A stretch of DNA of 64,000 nt from Pisolithus tinctorius (lineage: Eukaryota; Basidiomycota; Agaricomycetes; Boletales; Pisolithaceae), in assembly GCA_024663395.1 (NCBI GenBank), contig JANFAH010000015.1, positions 310,001 through 374,000 on the forward strand. Reading direction: 5' to 3'. A program made the position numbers and the translations under genes. The stretch's first letter is position 1; each line of letters begins with the position of its first letter. Below, in pieces: positions 1-11,911 of the stretch. The notes under the pieces were generated by a model, which saw only the letters and a program-made list of their open reading frames with translations, did not search any database and was not told where the DNA came from.

Positions 1-1839
1 CACTGCACAATGGCAGCCCAATCTTTTCCCAGATGCACCTGGGCATGGTGATGATTTCTGAACTGGAATCTAGTGCACAGTTGATTGTAACATCAGTCCC
101 AGGGACCTTGGCTTTGATGCAGCAGAGCAGTAGAGTGTGGTGAGCCATGATGGAACCATTGTCACCACAGATGACATGGTCTCCATACTTGTGCACAGTT
201 CAGTGAGGGTCACAGCCAGTCAGTTCATTTATGTGCACTCCTTCATCATTGTCGCTACAAGCTACCTGGATCTCATTCATGGTGATGCACTTGGCCATGG
301 TGATGTCCCTGAATTGTTTGCAAAACTCAGGGGCTACTGTGAACAATTCTTTGACTGGAAAGGCAATGCTGGTTTTGAGCACACACTCCACAATATGCTT
401 GGGTGCAGCTTCATCTTTGAGTGGGAACAAGTAACAATGCTGGTTCTGGTTGCAGGCTGGAGCTGGGTATGATGCTTGCAATGGGACAATTGCCATGGGC
501 ATGGGATCCTTGCACATGGGCATCAGAGTGGGATTAGTCTGGGGAACATATGGTTTTGCAGCAGTGGATGTTGGCACAGGTGCAGATGGCTCAGATGCCT
601 GGCAAGTGGCATGTGAACTCTGAACACCAGGGGAAATGATTTCCTCTTTGACAGTGGCTGCACAAGGATTGACTCATGGAGGGTTAGCAGGATGCACTGT
701 GGGCTGTGCTGTAATTTCAACCCTGTTGAAGTGCACTTTCTTTCCATGGGAAATGACCACTCCCTTATTACCTTTATCCACTTGGTAGGTAGCCCAAGCT
801 TGCATGACATACATACACTTGGAAGTCTGGGTTGGCTAAGTCTGCGACAGGTTCATTGACATCTTGGATGGTGTTTAGAAAGGCAGAAGGCTGAATCTCC
901 AACTGCACATCAACTTCAGGGTGAGCAATGCAGAAAAGGTTAGTGGTGCCTTGCACAGTGCAGCAGGAGTCACAGCGCACACACTGGCCTGGCCTCTGTC
1001 AGCCATGATGTGCTCAATGGCCTCTTTCAATGAGTTACATTCAGGGAAGTGTGGAATTTGGCTTCTGTCTGCAAGATAGAGATGGGTGTCTGTACCCCTC
1101 ATGATCTTACTGGTGTGGATATAAACTTCAATGAGTGCACACATCCTTGTCCAGTGTTGGGGTCTGCACAGAATCTGCAGCCAGGTCTGCATTGCTGTGG
1201 TGGGTGCTGCATCTGGAAGTTGTATTCTTGTTTGATGACAGTACCAGCAGGTGGCATCTGTGGCATGTAGGCTGGTGAGGCCATGGTAGCCATTGTTGGT
1301 ACTGCACTATGTAGAGTGGATCCTGTCAGGAGGAACTTGACAGCTTTGATGACCTTGGCAAGTGGGCACAGGTCATCTGGGTGGAGGTCAGTGCAGATTA
1401 TGGAGAGTTGATGATGAATATGATCTGTGATGGCTCTCAGGAAGCTGTTAAGGAACATGGAGTCCCATTCTGTCTCTGCTAGCTTTTTAGTTTTAATGAG
1501 TAGGGCAGAAATCTTAGCAAATTTCTGCTGGTATTCTCTGAGGACATCCTGGTTTCACATAGGCTTGGACTGATATTCTTTGACAAGGTACTGCAAGTCT
1601 GTGCGGCAGTACTGGTTGTCACCTTTGCATCCAGGGTACAAGCCCTTGACAGAAATGATGAAGGCATCCCAGTTGTTGGCTGTGGGAGTGGCTTCTTTGA
1701 GGTCAGCATAGCAGATTGCAACTCTGATCTTGCCATGGTCATCAAGAGCAGCAAGAGTACTGAGGAAGTCAATGTCTTTGAGGTAGCACTGTGAGTCAAA
1801 GTGGGGTTCAGAGGTGGAAACCAACCAAAACCAACACAA
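1..1839 (-). pseudogene. Ty3/gypsy-type gag-protease remnant (E1), cut by the window edge
   Basis: Reading leftwards, a capsid-like segment (about 1555-1839) is followed by a proline-rich linker and a cysteine-containing stretch (about 1099-1458, CRPGCRFC). A conserved linker (about 200-577, containing KHIVECVLKTSIAFPVKELF) leads into a retropepsin-like segment at about 1-135 (KAKVPGTDVTINC, then LDSSSEI). This order matches gag followed by aspartic protease in basidiomycete retroelement polyproteins. The catalytic D-S/T-G appears as DSS. The reading frame shifts several times and holds stops, so it is a pseudogene. Reverse transcriptase would lie beyond the left edge. Its gag does not resemble those of E3-E9, so it is a third retroelement family. 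Confidence 0.7.
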
Positions 1840-1985
1840 AAGACAATGAAAGTGAGTTGTGGTGTGCCTATGCAGTACCTAGATGGTAGAACCTTTGATT
1901 TCGGAGGGTTTTTGTGAGCTACAACACTCAAAGATGAGTGCTGAGGGTTGGGGGTGCTCCTGATGAAGAAGGAGCAGGAATGCAA

Positions 1986-2702
1986 GAGGAAGCGATAGGG
2001 TAGACTGCTGTCAGCCTACAGAAGGATGGATGGTGACTTAATTCAATGCTCTGAGCTGCACTGAGCTCAGGGAGGACTTGGCGCAAAGCTGATTGATGAT
2101 AGATGATAATAAGCGAAGTAGATGATAGTTAGACCCTTGATAAAGTCTCAACTATTGAAGCTGCCAAATGATATACTGAGTGATGGTAAAAATGCGAGCA
2201 AGAGGGCTCTCTGACTTCTTCTTCTTCTTTTCAGCTATCTAAGTACAGTGATTTATATACAGTACAGGGGTGTTGCCTATGGAAAACAAGGTGCAAGCAC
2301 TTGGTAAGTGATTGGTAACTGATGAGTAAGGAATGTAAGTGGTGGGTAATTGTCTTAGAAAGCATGGGTGAGCATTGGTAAGGGTAAGTAAGCCAAAAGG
2401 TGAAGAATCAGTAAGCAAGGTCAAGAGATTGGTAAGTATTGGCAATAGGTGAGTCAAAGACAGTCAGAATGTCAAAGTATGAGTCAAGTAACATCAGAAA
2501 CTGGGAAAGCACACTGGAATCACATTAGGGTGAGGCTGTGCATGTCACATCTTGAAGAGATTGCTTCTGGGCCAAAGTGGGATGACAGAGAGGCAGCACT
2601 GATCTGATGCCAATACAGTACATCCAAAAGTGGACAGGGTGAGTCAGATGTCAACAGGGGTCAAGCTTTGGGGGTCTGTGGGGTGACAGGAGCATAGGGG
2701 AT
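1986..2702 (-). repeat. LTR-like sequence and leader preceding the E1 gag
   Basis: Non-coding sequence directly upstream (minus strand) of the E1 gag. A TATA-like TATATAAA lies near 2250-2262 on the minus strand. At its outer edge is a polypurine tract (minus TTAGGGGGGGAAAGT, about 2707-2720), which suggests that another element's 3' end abuts the LTR. No second copy exists in the window and no target duplication was found, so the LTR ends are not fixed. Confidence 0.4.
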
Positions 2703-2750
2703 TGCAACTTTCCCCCCCTAACTGTCCTCTCAGTGAAGCAAGTAAAAACT

Positions 2751-3413
2751 TCATGAATGAGGCTCTGTTGGAAGAGAGGACAAAGGGGGAGCATCTTCTG
2801 CTGTATCTTGCAATAAGGAGGCAAGATGTGCATCATACTTGTCATGGATGCAATCAGGGAGAGTGGAGAACAGTAGATTATACTGTAGCTGTTGCAATTT
2901 TGGAAGAATGATGGACAAGACTGGTATGAAGATGTTGCAGGGAGCAGGGAGGAAGGATCCATATGCTTCTTGGACTGGAGAGACTGAAACAACCACATAA
3001 GACCTTTCCAAGCAAATGAGAGACCTGAGGCAACCAAAGAACATCCTCCTAGAGGTCATACTGACAAAAAGAACATGCTGTCCGAGCTGGATGGGCTGAG
3101 AGGGGGCAGATGAGGATGGGATGTACCAGGATGCTTCAGGATGGAAGCTGGTAGGAACTCCTGGTAGATATATGTAGCCATGGTCCCTAGAAAAGGGGAC
3201 AAGAAAAATGATTGATGCAGAGGTGGCCATATCAGAAGAATTAGTGAAATGAGCATCTTTTGGAGGGAGTGCTGTAGAAACATGTGGAGTGCACAAATCC
3301 TTTCCAATTTTGGAAGGTAGGATCATGTGGCTGAGCATTACAAGCAAGTGTGGGAACAGTGTTGGTATCTGTGGAATTGGTAGAGATACATTGAAAACCA
3401 GAATGCCATACAT
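2751..3413 (-). CDS. Unassigned 220-aa ORF next to a polypurine tract
   Basis: An uninterrupted 220-codon frame in sequence where most other coding regions have been broken by TGA stops. It ends shortly before the polypurine tract at about 2707-2720, on the same strand, so it could be the last part of a retroelement polyprotein. I recognise no domain. The protein is rich in Ser, Pro and Leu, with no convincing zinc, protease, RT, integrase or chromodomain motif. It could also be a chance frame: CpG loss removes CGA codons and biases frames. 3414-3590 shows nothing recognisable. Confidence 0.25.
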   Translation of the reverse strand: MYGILVFNVSLPIPQIPTLFPHLLVMLSHMILPSKIGKDLCTPHVSTALPPKDAHFTNSSDMATSASIIFLVPFSRDHGYIYLPGVPTSFHPEASWYIPSSSAPSQPIQLGQHVLFVSMTSRRMFFGCLRSLICLERSYVVVSVSPVQEAYGSFLPAPCNIFIPVLSIILPKLQQLQYNLLFSTLPDCIHDKYDAHLASLLQDTAEDAPPLSSLPTEPHS

Positions 3414-3591
3414 GGGTGCTTAAGAACTTTTATTGGTGCTTAACTTGCTTCCTTCCTTTTTCTTTGGCATTGACAACTTGTTCTTGTGCAAGGGATGACT
3501 GCCAACATTTCTGGCTGTCCTTCTTCACATGAGGGCTATGGTCTTCATCTCCATTCATCAGCTGCATCCATGTCCACCTCACCAAACACCT

Positions 3592-5861
3592 TTGGTGTGT
3601 GACAATGCATCCAAGGAATGTGGATTCCTTACAGTGGTCAGGATATCATTGTGTAGTTTTTTGATATCCATTAAGGCAACTGCTCATAAGACTGGGTACT
3701 CAAGGTATGTAGCATGAAGGGAGACCACTAGTTGTTCCTGGGTGAAGACTGGTCTCAGGTTCTGCAGGTTTACTTGGGCATAGCCACTATCCCCCTCTTT
3801 GGGGTAGACATCCCATCATCTAGTCAGGGTGTCAGGCTTAGCCCTGAGCTTACTGGGCCTGAATCTAATGATCATATTGAACTAAGACAGGAATTCTGAC
3901 CAGTGAGCTTGGTGGTGGGTGAGTACTTTAGAAGTAGAGAAGTACTCAAGGTTCTTGTGGTCAGTAACAATGTCAACTGGTGAGGCCAAGTGCTCAAGGT
4001 AGTGGCACCAGGTCTGGAATGCTTTGAAAATAGCAAGCAATTCCTTATTGTGAGTATCATAATTCAGCTCTGGGGCAGTCAGAGTCTGGGAGTAGAAGGC
4101 TACTGGATGTATCTGGCCATCACCACAGGTGATAGATAGAATGCTGGTGATGGCATAGTCCAAAGCATTGGTCTTGACAGTGATGGGAACCCTGGAGATT
4201 AAGTGGGTTAAGACTGGTGTGGTCATGAAGGCAACCTTGAGGTTGTTGAATGACTGGTGGCACTCCTTGGAAAAGTTCCAAGGAGCACCCTTGCAGGTAA
4301 GCCAGGTCAGTGGTACAATGATATCCAAGTAATTGAAGATGAACTGGCAGTAAAATTTTGCAAAGCTGAGGAAAGATTGTATGTCTTTAACCTTGCAAGG
4401 CTCAGGCCAGTCACAGATGGTCTGGACCTTTTCCTTCGACATTGTGAGGCTGGCAGGGGAAAGATGGAAGCTGAGATATTCAACCAAGTCCAAGTGGAAC
4501 TCACATTTCTCTGGCTTCACCTACAGGCCATGAAGCTGAAGCTGGTGGAGTACCTCTTGGATATGCTGCTTGTGGGACTCCTTATCTCCAGAGTGGATTA
4601 GAATGTCATCTAGGTAGATGACTATGCAGACATCCAACATGTCTGTGAAGATGGTATTCATGAAGTGTTGGAAGGTCGCTGGGGCATTGGTGAGGCCAAA
4701 AGGCATTACTAACCACTCATAAGAACCATACCAAGTCTGAAATGTGGTCCTCCATTCATTGCCTGGGGCAATCTGGATGAGATGGTAGGCATGCCAGAGA
4801 TCAATCTTTGTATAGATCTTGGCTTGGCTTGGTGAGTCTAAGAGGTTGGAGATGAGTGGGAGTGGGTAGCAGTCTTTCTTGGTGATTTTGTTCAAGCCCT
4901 GGAAGTCTATGCAAAGCTGGAGGGAGCCATCCTTCTTCTTGACAAAGAGGACTGGTGCAGCATAGGGGGAAGAGGTCAGGAAAATGAAACTGGTAGTGAG
5001 ATTTTCATTGATGAAAGTCCAGAGAGCTTGCAGCTCGACTGATGACAGCAAATAGATGGTGCCTAATGGTGGGGTTGTTCCTTCTTCAAGCTCTATTTTC
5101 AGGTCATACTCCTGGTGAGGCAGGAGTGCTGAGGCCTTGGCTTTACTGAAGACATCAGCAAAATCATGGTACTCCTCCAGGACATTAGGTAAGGCTGGGG
5201 GCAGTGAGGCTGAGGCTGATCAGGCTTGAGCTGAGTCTGAGGGATGGAGCTGAAGTTGGAATTGGACAGACCCTTCCAGTTTTCAGGCATGCACAAAGGT
5301 GGCTGCATTGATTAGGGAGACAAGAGGGGCCTTCAGGGGGATGTGAGCTGGGGAGTTGGTGACCAGTACAGGTGGTGCAGGGCCAGGTTGGTCACTAGGA
5401 CTGGAGTCAGGAAGGCTGGTGGAGGCCTGGCTTACAGGGGGTGTTGACAGGGTTGGCATTCCTTGTGCAGGAGTCCAGAATGTTAGACTGCTCAGTACCC
5501 AATCAATTGATGGATTGTAGCAGGTGAGCCAGTCATGTCTGAGGACTATCTTACACTCGGAATACAACAGGGCTAAAAACAGGGTTACCAGGGTGACATC
5601 ACCAGACATGAAGTGGATATTGACATCTACTGCTTGAGTTATGGTAAAAGTGGATGTTCCATTGAAGAGCTGGAGTCAGATTGGGGAGACTGAGTATGGG
5701 GTAATTGAGTGTTGATTAGCAAATTGATTATCTATAAAACAATGAGTGGAGCCAGAGTCCACTAGAGTATGAAGCCAAGGTAAATCATGATTTTCTATAG
5801 TGATGTATGGAGCCAAAGAATTTGGGCTAGAAAGAGCAGATGCATTGAGTCTAGCCTCCAA
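3592..5861 (-). pseudogene. Chromovirus pol remnant (E3): protease, RT, RNase H; integrase missing
   Basis: Retropepsin-like start at 5676-5861 with an intact DSGSTHCFID motif; the rest of the protease/linker is at about 5100-5600. RT is at 4521-5051 (FVKKKDGSLQLCIDF, then MPFGLTNAPATF and YLDD, all canonical). RNase H is at 3882-4520 (DHKNLEYFSTSK). The frame then runs through the linker PVFTQEQL and is lost near 3592, where integrase should begin. Frameshifts occur between ORFs. The closest relatives in the window are E6 and E4. The 3' half of the element, including integrase, chromodomain and 3' LTR, is absent, so E3 is dead even though its RT catalytic residues survive. Confidence 0.85.
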
Positions 5862-5920
5862 GTTTGCACAACCAGAGTCAATGCAGCTCCTGGTTTGTGT
5901 GGAGTCCTGGGAGCTGCTAC

Positions 5921-7289
5921 CTATTTTTTTGTATTGGGGGTAGAACCTGAGCCTGAGGCCAGTGTGGCTTCAGTGGTGGGCTGCAGTGCAAGCCTTGGCC
6001 TTACTGACTTTCTTGGGGCATTTGTCAGTGAAGTGACCAGACCCTATGCAGAACATGCAGAGGTTTCCATCTAAGTGACACTTGTGTTCTTCTGTGGTGA
6101 GCTTCCCATCCTTGCTGAGCTTGCTAGGCTCAGCTTAGACAAGTTGCTGTTGTTGCCCAGCTTTGATGAAACCAGCTTAGGGGAGGAAACAGAATTGTTG
6201 TTTTGCCAGTCTTGGCTTTGTCCTGACTGGTCTTGGACTGGCTGTTATTACTGGGGCTGCCATACTTGTTGATGATGTTGTTGGAGGAGCCCCGATGCTT
6301 AGTTGCCCATTGGATTTCTTCCTTGTGCTCCCAATAGCATGCATCTATTTCCTGGGTGAGGTGGCAGAGCTTGTGTAGTGTCTGGGGCTTGCCAACCTGA
6401 CAGACTTCATCCTTGATCCAGTCTGGGAGCCTGGAGTAGAAGTGATGGTGCAGTGCACCATCTCCATAGCCCTGGACTTGTGAAGCAAGTTGGTTGAAGT
6501 CTACTATGTATTTATTTATGTGCTGATTATCCTTCATGTGCAAGTGGTCAAGCTGACTCTCAGCATCAGTGTCTGGGTCATGAGGTCCAAAGGTGGTTTG
6601 TAACTCCAGGAGTCCATCCAGAGAGGCTGGTCATCAGGGTCCTCAACCCTGAGCAGGTCTGGCTTGAACCACTCTGAGGCCATGCCTTTAAGGTAGGATT
6701 CTGTGATGATGACTTTGGCATGGTCAGTGCTGAAAGCCCAAGGCTGGTCTTGGAAGTTGAGCTTGCACTGAATTAGGAAAGCACAAAGCTTCTTGGGCTC
6801 AGTACCATCAAAGGTGTTGGGCTTGCACAGTTTGGTCCTACTTGAGGACTCAGGACCAGTGTGGGCATTGCAAGCCAGTAGTTCAGTGGCCTCTGCAAGG
6901 TTGTCCAGGACTGTGATTGCAGGCTCAGCATCCACATCTGGGAAGTCCAGTTCATCCTCCAGATCATTCTCATCTGGATTGTCATCACTGGGCCTGTCAT
7001 CACTGGGGCCATTGCCAGGGTCATCATCATCAGGGTTATTGTTGTCATCATTGCCCAGCCCATCATCCCCAGGGTCATCATCAGGGATGGGGGCAGCAGG
7101 GCAATGTTGGGTAGGAGTGTTGGAAGTCCAGGCTGAGAAGCCCCTGAAAGGACTAACAGGGTTGGGAGAGCACCTAGTGGTACCCAAGGCAACTAGTGCT
7201 GCCTCATGGTGAGTCCCACTGGCTGATGCTGATTTGGGGTTGGTGGCAGTGTGGCCATCGGGAGGTTGGAAATGAGTTTTAGTAGCCAT
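5921..7289 (-). pseudogene. Chromovirus gag (E3)
   Basis: Gag begins at the ATG at 7289. An acidic, Asp-rich stretch (about residues 70-120) precedes the capsid block PNTFDGTEPKKLCAFLIQC and the conserved QPWAF...AKVI and SEWFKPDLL segments. A frameshift separates the 251-codon frame ending at 6534 from the next frame (6130-6543). A CCHC knuckle of the form CMFC-GSGHF-DKC lies near 6040-6090, and the gag stop lies near 5921. It is a paralogue of the E6 gag at 39992-41361. The acidic stretch yields a long Ser-rich shadow frame on the plus strand that should not be annotated. Confidence 0.8.
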
Positions 7290-7330
7290 GATATAATATT
7301 AGACCCACACAAGTGGCGAGTCTGAAATAC

Positions 7331-7847
7331 CATCAAGTTTGTGATGTCTGGGTTTGAGGCTGGACTGGAGACCAAAGCAGGCATGAGGCTGAGGGATCAG
7401 GATCAGGGGGAAAGTCAAAGATACAGGGGGTGGACTGTTTGGACTTAGTGACTGAGGATGCAGCACTATTCCCTTATGTGGGTTTCAGTCCAAGTCCAAG
7501 GCTGAGGCAGGGTTATCAGAGTAAACTTAGTTCATTTCAGACTGAGGGAGTACAGGCCAAGTATCTACAGGTTTATATACTAGAGACAGACTATAGTATG
7601 GAGACTGGTAATGCCAGTCTCACAAGGACTGTGAAGACTAGTCTTAGTAATGTATGACAAAGGTGACCAGAGACTGGGACAGGGTGGACCAAGGATGAGA
7701 TCAGGCAAGGCTTCAACTGAAATGACATGCACTGCAAAGCAGTGTTAACCATGCTAGACTAACTGGGGGTAAGTGATTGGTGAGGCCAAGGCTGGACTGG
7801 ATGGATGTGAGGCCGAGTCTGGCCAGGGTTGAGGCATGGTTATGACA
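7331..7847 (-). repeat. 5' LTR of E3 (LTR family A)
   Basis: Aligns throughout with the E6 LTRs (41400-41924; 25816-26086 plus 34344-34602), including the internal block at about 7570-7620. The terminal TG/CA is slightly decayed (CATCAAG for TGTCAAG at the inner end). The minus strand beyond its inner end reads GTATTTCAGACTCGCCAC, the conserved putative primer-binding region that also follows the E6 LTR. Confidence 0.75.
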
Positions 7848-8264
7848 CTATTAGCAAGATGATTAGCAAGAGTGTGGACAGCCATAGGGGCTGCACTGAG
7901 GCTAATAGTCAAAGACTGGGAGACTGGCATAACCAGGGTCAGACACAGGATTTGTACAGTAAGCAAAAGTCAGATGAATGGACCAAGCTAAATATAGTAC
8001 AAACAATGGAAAACAGACTGGAGTTATGTCTGGGTGACCCAGACATGGACCTGGGAGGACCAGGGTGGAGCAGCACAAGGCCTGGAGGCCAGAGTGGACT
8101 GGAGATAGGGGTAAAACACCAGACTTGAGTTATTTAGGCTGGAGTTAGGCTTCTTAGGGCTGGAGTTAGGTTTTCTAGGCTGGACTAGGACCAGACTTGA
8201 CTGGAGATAGGAGCTAGGGGTCCAGACTGAACTGGGATTGAGCCCAAGGGTCATGGATCTGACA
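7848..8264. repeat. 3' part of an LTR-B copy (decayed)
   Basis: Matches the last ~410 bp of the solo LTR at 33085-33987, ending GGATCTGACA. Where the young copy has CCGG or CG, this copy mostly has CCAG, CTGG or TG/CA; compare 8028-8044 with 33751-33767. It directly abuts the E3 LTR, so one was probably inserted into or deleted against the other. Confidence 0.75.
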
Positions 8265-8279
8265 GACAATTGCTGTCAC

Positions 8280-8611
8280 TGCAAGCATTTCACAATTTTT
8301 AATGACCAAATGTGTTGCAAAAAATTGAAGGAAGAGATACCATGTTACAATGGATGATTTCACAGACAAAATCCAAAAATAATATTTCATTTTATTTGCC
8401 TTCTCCACCAGCAAACATTAATTGACAGTAATTGTTATTAGACTAGAAGTGAATGGTCATTACCATCAATTAATATTTATAGTGGGACATGCAAAGAAAA
8501 TAAATTATTACTTTTGGATATTTTGTTTGAAAACATCCAAAATAATATTGTATCTCTTCATTCAATTTTTTTCAACATGTTCTGTCATGATAAATTGTGA
8601 AATCCTTGCAT
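8280..8611. mobile_element. AT-rich palindromic MITE-like element
   Basis: Two ~140-bp arms (about 8280-8421 and 8470-8611) are imperfect reverse complements. For example, GCAAGCATTTCACAA on the left pairs with TTGTGAAATCCTTGC on the right, and GAAGAGATACCATG pairs with the right-arm TATCTCTTCATTC region. No coding capacity; much more AT-rich than its neighbours. Target duplication not resolved. 8612-8838 shows nothing recognisable. Confidence 0.55.
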
Positions 8612-8838
8612 GCATGTTCATCTTGGTGTGATGATTTTGATAGACAAAACAGATCCAATGTCATGTAGTGTAGTCACCATTAGTCACAACCTATGGGTAG
8701 CCTGCATGCCAAAACACCATTACTCATCTAGAGCCCAGGGTAGGCCTGTCAAAATAGTTTAGCAATAATACATGAATGGGCCTGTGGGCCCAGAGTGACA
8801 GCAGCATGTGAGCAGGCCCATGAGTGGGTGATTGCAAC

Positions 8839-9404
8839 TTATGGGTGGCCTGTGTGGGGTACAGTAGAAGCAAGCTGGTGAGGATGTCCTAGTTTGAGGT
8901 TTTCCTTATCTAGCTGGAACTTTTTGATGACCCTGGCCACAGTAGAGTTCCCCAGACCTGTTTTAGAGATTTGATGAGCAGAAAGGCCATATTCAGAAAG
9001 AAGATGGATATTTGCTCTAGCAGAGGCAATGATGCATTTCATGGTGAAGCAAGGTTAGCTGAGTGGGATCCAAGCCATTTATATGGCTCAGGATTATATG
9101 CAATCCATAATCAGGCAAGGTTAAAGCACAATATCCTTCAGAAGTTGTCAAAACCTTATGTTATTTACTAAATAATGACTGACAACATCATGCTCAAAAA
9201 AAGTGTCCCAATGCCATGTCATTTTAAAATGGTTATATCTCAGTGCCATGGAAACCAAATTACATGAGCAAGCTCTTGTTGTAAATGCAACAGTTAGCAC
9301 TATTGTATACCCTGCAGGAATTTGAACTAATTCCTACCAGTCCTCTCATAAATCTCAAATCTTTCCAAAATTGCCCAACATTGGGACACTTTTTTGAGCC
9401 ACTG
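8839..9404 (-). mobile_element. Truncated Tc1/mariner element (Tc1-b) with transposase N-terminus
   Basis: The outer end is the TIR CAGTGGCTCAAAAAAGTGTC on the minus strand (ending at 9404, flanked by TA). This is followed inward by a transposase N-terminus at 8839-9042 with a helix-turn-helix typical of Tc1 transposases (GLSAHQISKTGLGNSTVARV). The catalytic domain and the other TIR are missing. It is related to, but distinct from, the larger Tc1 at 12370, which shares the first ~15 TIR bases. Confidence 0.7.
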
Positions 9405-9433
9405 TAATAATTCATAAAAAACACTGCTTTGCA

Positions 9434-10130
9434 GTGCCACCCATACACCCTCCTGTCACCAGTAATGCATTGCCCTGCCACATGACTAGTCAATCTCACA
9501 AGGTCTCAATAAAAACACCAGATACCCCTGTTACTCCAAATTCTGCAAGCTTTTCTCTGTACACATATGCTCTTCTCCTTGGTGTTACTGTGTCTCCCTA
9601 TGAGCTTCACCTTCCACATCTCATTCTGTGGTACACAATACCCTCATCTTGTGGAAGATACCCATCCATCCCTTTGTCTTTTTGTTTACCACTTACTGGT
9701 TTAATTTCATGTGTTCCTGTACTTCACTGACATTTGACACATTCATCTTTATTTTCTGGAACTTTAGTGTACCTGCCCTACTTTATTCTGACTCATACTT
9801 ATGGTACATGTACTATATAGTTCCACCTTAGTGTTGGAAAAATGGAGCCCACCTTTTGGAGTCACTACCTGTGTGTCCTCTGTGAGTCTAAGAGTCCCCA
9901 GAGTCTAAAGTGTTTTTTGAGTCTACAGCATCTACAATGTCTTCAGCCTCTTCCATGTCTCCTGTGTCCTCTACACTGACAAGTCTCATTTCACATTTCT
10001 CTGGTCTCAGAAATACCCTCTAAGTGTCAAGATTGTCATTTAGAATTTCATATACCCAGCCCATTCACACTTCATGCATCCACAAGTCTTCAGAATTAAA
10101 TTCTACAACTCTTGCTTGTCTACCTAAACA
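9434..10130. repeat. Dispersed repeat C, copy 1 (LTR-like)
   Basis: About 400 bp (9434-9835) align with 11912-12367. Shared blocks include GATACCCCTGTTACTCC/GGTTACCCCTGTCACCTC, CTTGTGGAAGATACCCAT and CCTGTACTTCACTGA. A TATA-like ACTATATAG occurs at about 9811. The flanking position around E4 would fit LTRs, but ends and target duplications are not clear. Confidence 0.4.
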
Positions 10131-10240
10131 CCTCGAGTGTTGTTTTCTACTTCTCCTGCCCACTCAGCACCCCTTGGGATGACCCCAAAGAACTTTCACT
10201 ACAGCCTTCCCCTAGTCACATGCCTCCCAGAAGTCATGTC

Positions 10241-11139
10241 CCATGCTGGCCTCCATGACCATGGTCCTGTGCCATCTGTACTGGTTGATGACTCCCCAGA
10301 TCATGCCCCTCTGAAGGCCCCTCATATCTCCTTAATCAATGCAGCCACTTTTATAACTCAGACTCAGTGGAGTACCTCAGGTTCCATCTTTCCCCTGCTG
10401 GCCTCACAATGTCCAAGGAAAAAGTGCAAAACATCTGCAACTGGCCCAAGCCTTGCAAAGTTAAGGACATACAATCCTTCCTTGGCTTTGCCAATTTTTA
10501 TCACCGGTTCATTTTTGACTACTCAGACATTGTTGTACTGCTAACCCAGCTTACTTGCAAGGGTGCTCCTTGGAACTTTTCCAAAGAGTGCCACCAGTCA
10601 TTCAACAATCTCAAGGCCACCTTCACCTCCATGCTGGTCCTAACTCATTTCATCCCAGCAGTTTCTATCACTGTCAAGACCAATGCTTCTGACTATGCCA
10701 TCACCAGTATCCTTTCTATTACCTGCAATGATAGCCAGATACATTGAGTCACCTTCTACTCCCATACCCTGACAGCCCTGGAGTTGAATTTTGACATGCA
10801 CAGTAAGGAATTGCTTGCTATCTTTGAAGAATTCTGGACTTGGCACCACTACTTTGAAGGCTGGGCCTCACTGGTTGATGTTGTTACTGACCACAAAAAC
10901 CTAGAATACTTCTATACCTCTAAGGTACTCACCTGCCACCAAGCTCACTGGTCTGAGTTCCTTGCCCAATTCAATATGATCATTCATTTCAGGCCTGGTA
11001 AGCTCAGGGCTAATTTCAATGCCCTAACTAGACAACAGGACATCTACCCCAAAGAGGGGGACAGCAGCTATGGCTGGGTGAACCTGCAGAACCTGAGACC
11101 AGTCTTCACCCAGGAGCAACTGGCAGTTTCCCTTTGCAC
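10241..11139 (+). pseudogene. Chromovirus pol fragment (E4) with internal deletion
   Basis: Starts in the protease/linker (APHISLINAATF, about 10300-10350), then jumps directly into the RT thumb (VEYLRFHLSPAGLTMSKEKV, about 10366), so the RT palm including YxDD is deleted. It continues through the RNase H segment (DHKNLEYFYTSK, about 10891-10926) to PVFTQEQLAVSLCT, where an LTR-B copy begins. One TGA stop interrupts the RNase H block near 10746. It belongs to the same family as E3 and E6. Confidence 0.8.
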
Positions 11140-11810
11140 TGTCAAGTACAGGTTTACCCTTGGGTGACTGGGCTTCAAGTCTGGGTGCCAGGGGCCAAGC
11201 CCAGTAGACTGGAGTTAAGGCCAGGAGACAGGAGCCAAGTCTGAGGGTTCAGAGTCAAGGCTGGGAGTACAGGAACAAAACCAGTAGCATGGGAAACCAA
11301 CCAGTCTAAGAGCATGCACAGGGGGAAGCTGTCCAGGGTTGGATCTACCTCCATTGGTCTCAGCTTATGTGCTATACCCTTATGCAAGCTGGGGAGAGGT
11401 CCAGGACAGAGGCAGAGGATAGCTTAAGGCTTGGCCTTAGCTATTGAGAAGATTCAGAGGGTAATACTTAGTTGATATTCTGACTGAGGTGTTATGAAGT
11501 AGGTACAGGGGTTAAATACATGAGGCTGGGTCTGGAATAACAAACATAAAGCTGGACTTGTTGATAAGCTATTTGCAAGATGATTAGCAAGTTGTGAACA
11601 GCCACAGAGGCTGTGCCAAGACTAATAGTCAAAGTCTGGGTGACTGGCATTACTGGAGTCAGACACATGTTTCATACAGTAAGCAAAGATCAGACAAGAG
11701 GGCTAGACTAAACATAACACACACAAAGGAAAACAGACTGGAGTGATGTCTGGGTGACCCAGACATGGGCCTAGGAGGACTGGGGTAGAGCAGCACAAGG
11801 CCAAGGGGCC
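11140..11810. repeat. Truncated LTR-B copy (decayed)
   Basis: Begins TGTCAAGTACAGG and follows the young solo LTR (33085-33987) for about 670 bp, lacking the last ~150 bp. CpG sites of the young copy are mostly TG/CA here; compare 11748-11764 with 33751-33767. 11811-11911 holds nothing recognisable. Confidence 0.75.
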
Positions 11811-11911
11811 AGTGTAGGGAGCCATATACTCCCTGAGGCTGTATCAGGATACTGTCAGTTGATTCTGCTGCCTCCAAGCCCCTGTCAATGATCCCTTCAG
11901 AATTCTCTCTG

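Noticed and set aside
6793..7212. Long Ser-rich plus-strand frame and His-rich frame 6917-7114
   Set aside because: Antisense shadow of the Asp-rich stretch of the E3 gag; same effect at 40866-41284 over E6.
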